The notes below the pieces were generated by a model. It was not told where the DNA came from. It did no database searches and saw only the letters and a list, made by a program, of their open reading frames with translations. 6,725 nt of DNA from a bacterium. Lineage in GTDB: Bacteria; Spirochaetota; JAHITG01. Positions 4,933 to 6,725 of this stretch are shown piece by piece. Numbering within the stretch: position 1 is the stretch's first letter; the number at the start of each line of letters is the position of its first letter. The DNA lies in NCBI GenBank assembly GCA_028711675.1, contig JAQTRT010000182.1:1-6725 (forward strand). The letters are read 5' to 3'. A program made the position numbers and the translations under genes.

Positions 4933-6725
4933 TCATTTATATTCATCCAGTGCCTTGATGAGCCGGGCGTCGTCCGGGGTGTTCCGCAGACCTTCTTTCC
5001 AGGTCCGGAGAGCCTGTTCCCTGTTGTTCAGCATGAGATAACACCCGCCAAGATTATAGTACGCTGTTGAATGGTCTTTTTTCAGCCGGATGGCCTGCGA
5101 ATAATATGTAACGGCTTCCTGATATTTCTGCATATTGAAGAAACAGTCACCCGCGCTTGTCAGGAGAAGATGATCATCCGCGTCATCGGACAGCAGTTCC
5201 CTGTATATCCTGACAGCCTGAAGGTAATCACCTGATCCGTAGTACGTCTCTGCCTTTTGATACAGGCTTATTTTCTTCTGCCGGGCGGCGCGGAGCAGTT
5301 CATTTATCTTGTTCCTTAAAGTCCCGGCCAGGCTGCTCTGCGGCTGAAGAGAAGCAGCTATCCGGTAGAACCGGACAGCACTCTTCCACCGCCTGGCCTG
5401 CAGTTCCAGATTTCCCAGGAACGCGAAAGGCTGTATGTTATTTATCATCAGGCCGGTTACCTGGTTCAGATAAATGATGAAGGTGATAAGATCACGGGCC
5501 TGGTCCGGTGTAAGGCCGGAAATCTGTTCCATCATGGGAATGAGAAGGGACTGGAACGCGTATCTTGTCTGCTGGTCCAGGGGAGGCAGGCTGGAGCGGA
5601 ATGTATTGGTCCCGGTCCGGTCGAGCCAGGCGAGGAACCGGCTATGATCTTTCTTTATATTGGAGAATTCCGGAATACCATTCAGGAGAGGTCCTTTCCG
5701 GACCGGCGAGTAAAGGATACCTGAAGGGAACAGTTCTATTTTAAGATCAGCGATTTCCTTGATGTCCCGCGTCGAGAAAAAGACATCCCTGCCGGGATTC
5801 CCTTCCATGATGCTTTTTATGAACAAAGTCCGTATATCGGTTTTCCTGTAACAGCCTTTCAGCTGTTTCAGGCCGATCCTCAGGCCGGGATCATTATGCT
5901 GCAGCTGGTCCCAGTACCACGGTTCTGAAAGAAGGACAAGGTTGATGAGGATCAGGTCCTTCCTTTTTTCCCGGATATGGTACAGTTCCCAAAGAGGGAA
6001 CGTCTCGTTATCCTTTAACGTGAACAGGAGAGATTGGTACGGCGCGTTCCTGATCAGGTTCATAGCGTAATCATGGGCGTATAAATATTCTTTTTTATTC
6101 TGGCCGGGATAGTTCAGGAGAAGGGCCAGGAGCCCCAGGATGGGAAAAATAAAACGCGCGGCCAGAGGGATCTTTTTTATCAATTCATGCAGGCCGGACA
6201 GGAGAACGACATAGAACGGCATCCAGGCCGGCAGGAAGAAGACTTTCAGCGTGAAAAGTTTTTCAGCAGGCGTGGGAGAGACCAGGATGATGAAAAAAGA
6301 ATAAAAGAAGAAAAGCGCGGAGAAAAGGATCCGGTAGAAACCGGAGAAAGACCGGGATCCCTGCCAGACCAGATACAGGACCAGGGCAAGACCGGCCAGC
6401 ATGAGAGGCTCCGTGAGGTCCAGGATCGCCTTTACCCCCGGGATGAGTTCATAGAACGGATTGATGGACAGGAGCGAAGGGGCCATGTCCTGTAAAGGCT
6501 GCAGCGCGGGCAGAGATGCGCTGTACTGATTCCTCGACAGGACGGCAAAGAAATTTTTCAGAAGCACGGGATTCCCCCAGTTGATCAGGGAAGGAGCAGA
6601 TGCCCTGATGGGGAGATAGAGATAAACCGAAGCTCCCAGGAGAAAGAGAAAGAGGTATTTGAAATACCGGGCAATTCCGGTCTGTTTCCAGAGTTTGTTA
6701 CGGATAAAAAAAAGAGCATAGACCA
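4933..6725 (-). CDS. DUF2723-family (GT-C glycosyltransferase-like) membrane protein with C-terminal TPRs (N-terminus beyond right edge)
   Basis: The frame is open from the stop at 4933 to the right edge, giving 596 visible residues. The GTG at 6567 is internal. Residues about 20-60 carry a DUF2723-like signature: a membrane helix, then YLYLPIRASAPSLINWGNP, FF and QYS (family pattern: LPIRA, INWGDP, QY). More membrane segments follow at about 105-120, 131-148, 157-178 and 188-204. A soluble part at about 213-274 (HDYAMNLI, LKDNETFPLWEL, LLSEPWYWDQL) matches the family's conserved post-membrane region. The C-terminus holds about four TPRs at roughly 435-464, 491-519, 520-552 and 553-586; the last two are the clearest (YQEAVTYYSQAI, YYNLGGCYLM). 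DUF2723 includes animal TMEM260, an O-mannosyltransferase. By analogy the bacterial protein probably transfers a sugar from a lipid carrier at the cytoplasmic membrane, but the acceptor is unknown. The first loop of the GT-C fold, where the catalytic acid usually lies, is outside the window, so activity cannot be judged. Confidence 0.83.
   Translation of the reverse strand, partial: VYALFFIRNKLWKQTGIARYFKYLFLFLLGASVYLYLPIRASAPSLINWGNPVLLKNFFAVLSRNQYSASLPALQPLQDMAPSLLSINPFYELIPGVKAILDLTEPLMLAGLALVLYLVWQGSRSFSGFYRILFSALFFFYSFFIILVSPTPAEKLFTLKVFFLPAWMPFYVVLLSGLHELIKKIPLAARFIFPILGLLALLLNYPGQNKKEYLYAHDYAMNLIRNAPYQSLLFTLKDNETFPLWELYHIREKRKDLILINLVLLSEPWYWDQLQHNDPGLRIGLKQLKGCYRKTDIRTLFIKSIMEGNPGRDVFFSTRDIKEIADLKIELFPSGILYSPVRKGPLLNGIPEFSNIKKDHSRFLAWLDRTGTNTFRSSLPPLDQQTRYAFQSLLIPMMEQISGLTPDQARDLITFIIYLNQVTGLMINNIQPFAFLGNLELQARRWKSAVRFYRIAASLQPQSSLAGTLRNKINELLRAARQKKISLYQKAETYYGSGDYLQAVRIYRELLSDDADDHLLLTSAGDCFFNMQKYQEAVTYYSQAIRLKKDHSTAYYNLGGCYLMLNNREQALRTWKEGLRNTPDDARLIKALDEYK

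Noticed and set aside
4875..4946. Upstream ATG for glpK at 4946
   Set aside because: It adds 24 residues without family match, overlaps the end of the DUF2723 gene, and lacks the AGGAGGG site found before 4874.
6565..6567. GTG as the start of the DUF2723-TPR gene
   Set aside because: The frame stays open to the window edge and the residues upstream of it carry the family signature, so the GTG is an internal valine codon.

Overview
The window looks like chromosomal DNA from a diderm (outer-membrane) bacterium. Two neighbouring genes encode beta-barrel proteins resembling the PorV / UPF0164 group, and a third gene encodes a membrane protein of the DUF2723 (GT-C glycosyltransferase-like) family with C-terminal TPRs. 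These families are common in Spirochaetota, Elusimicrobiota, Bacteroidota relatives and candidate phyla. The sequence alone does not settle which. Ribosome binding sites are strong AGGAGG types and genes are tightly packed. I see no rRNA, tRNA, CRISPR array, insertion sequence or phage gene.

Layout, left to right. (1) Positions 1-1116, plus strand: a barrel protein with a helical TPR-like tail. It has lost only its extreme N-terminus to the window edge, and a clear intrinsic terminator follows at 1149-1190. (2) A 264-bp intergenic gap. Just before the next gene it holds a near-perfect sigma-54 (-24/-12) promoter at 1327-1343, two short dyads and a strong ribosome binding site. (3) Positions 1381-2643 and 2667-3377, plus strand: a two-gene unit made of a second, divergent barrel protein with a C-terminal beta-sandwich-like domain, then a single-domain response regulator. 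The regulator has an unrecognised N-terminal extension of about 100 residues and a strong ribosome binding site inside the gene, directly before the receiver domain. (4) Positions 3390-4874, minus strand: glycerol kinase GlpK, convergent with the regulator and separated from it by only 12 bp. (5) Positions 4933-6725, minus strand: the C-terminal part of a DUF2723-TPR membrane protein whose N-terminus lies beyond the right edge. It is 57 bp upstream of glpK and could share its transcript.

How the genes might work together. The plus-strand pair reads as a regulated module: a sigma-54 promoter, whose use depends on an activator ATPase not in this window, would co-express an envelope protein with a phospho-receiver protein that may be made in long and short forms. 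The minus-strand pair is more ordinary metabolism and envelope modification: GlpK makes sn-glycerol-3-phosphate, and the DUF2723 protein is probably a lipid-linked-sugar-dependent glycosyltransferase. Nothing in the window is unequivocally a new system. The sigma-54 barrel/receiver unit is the part most worth following up.
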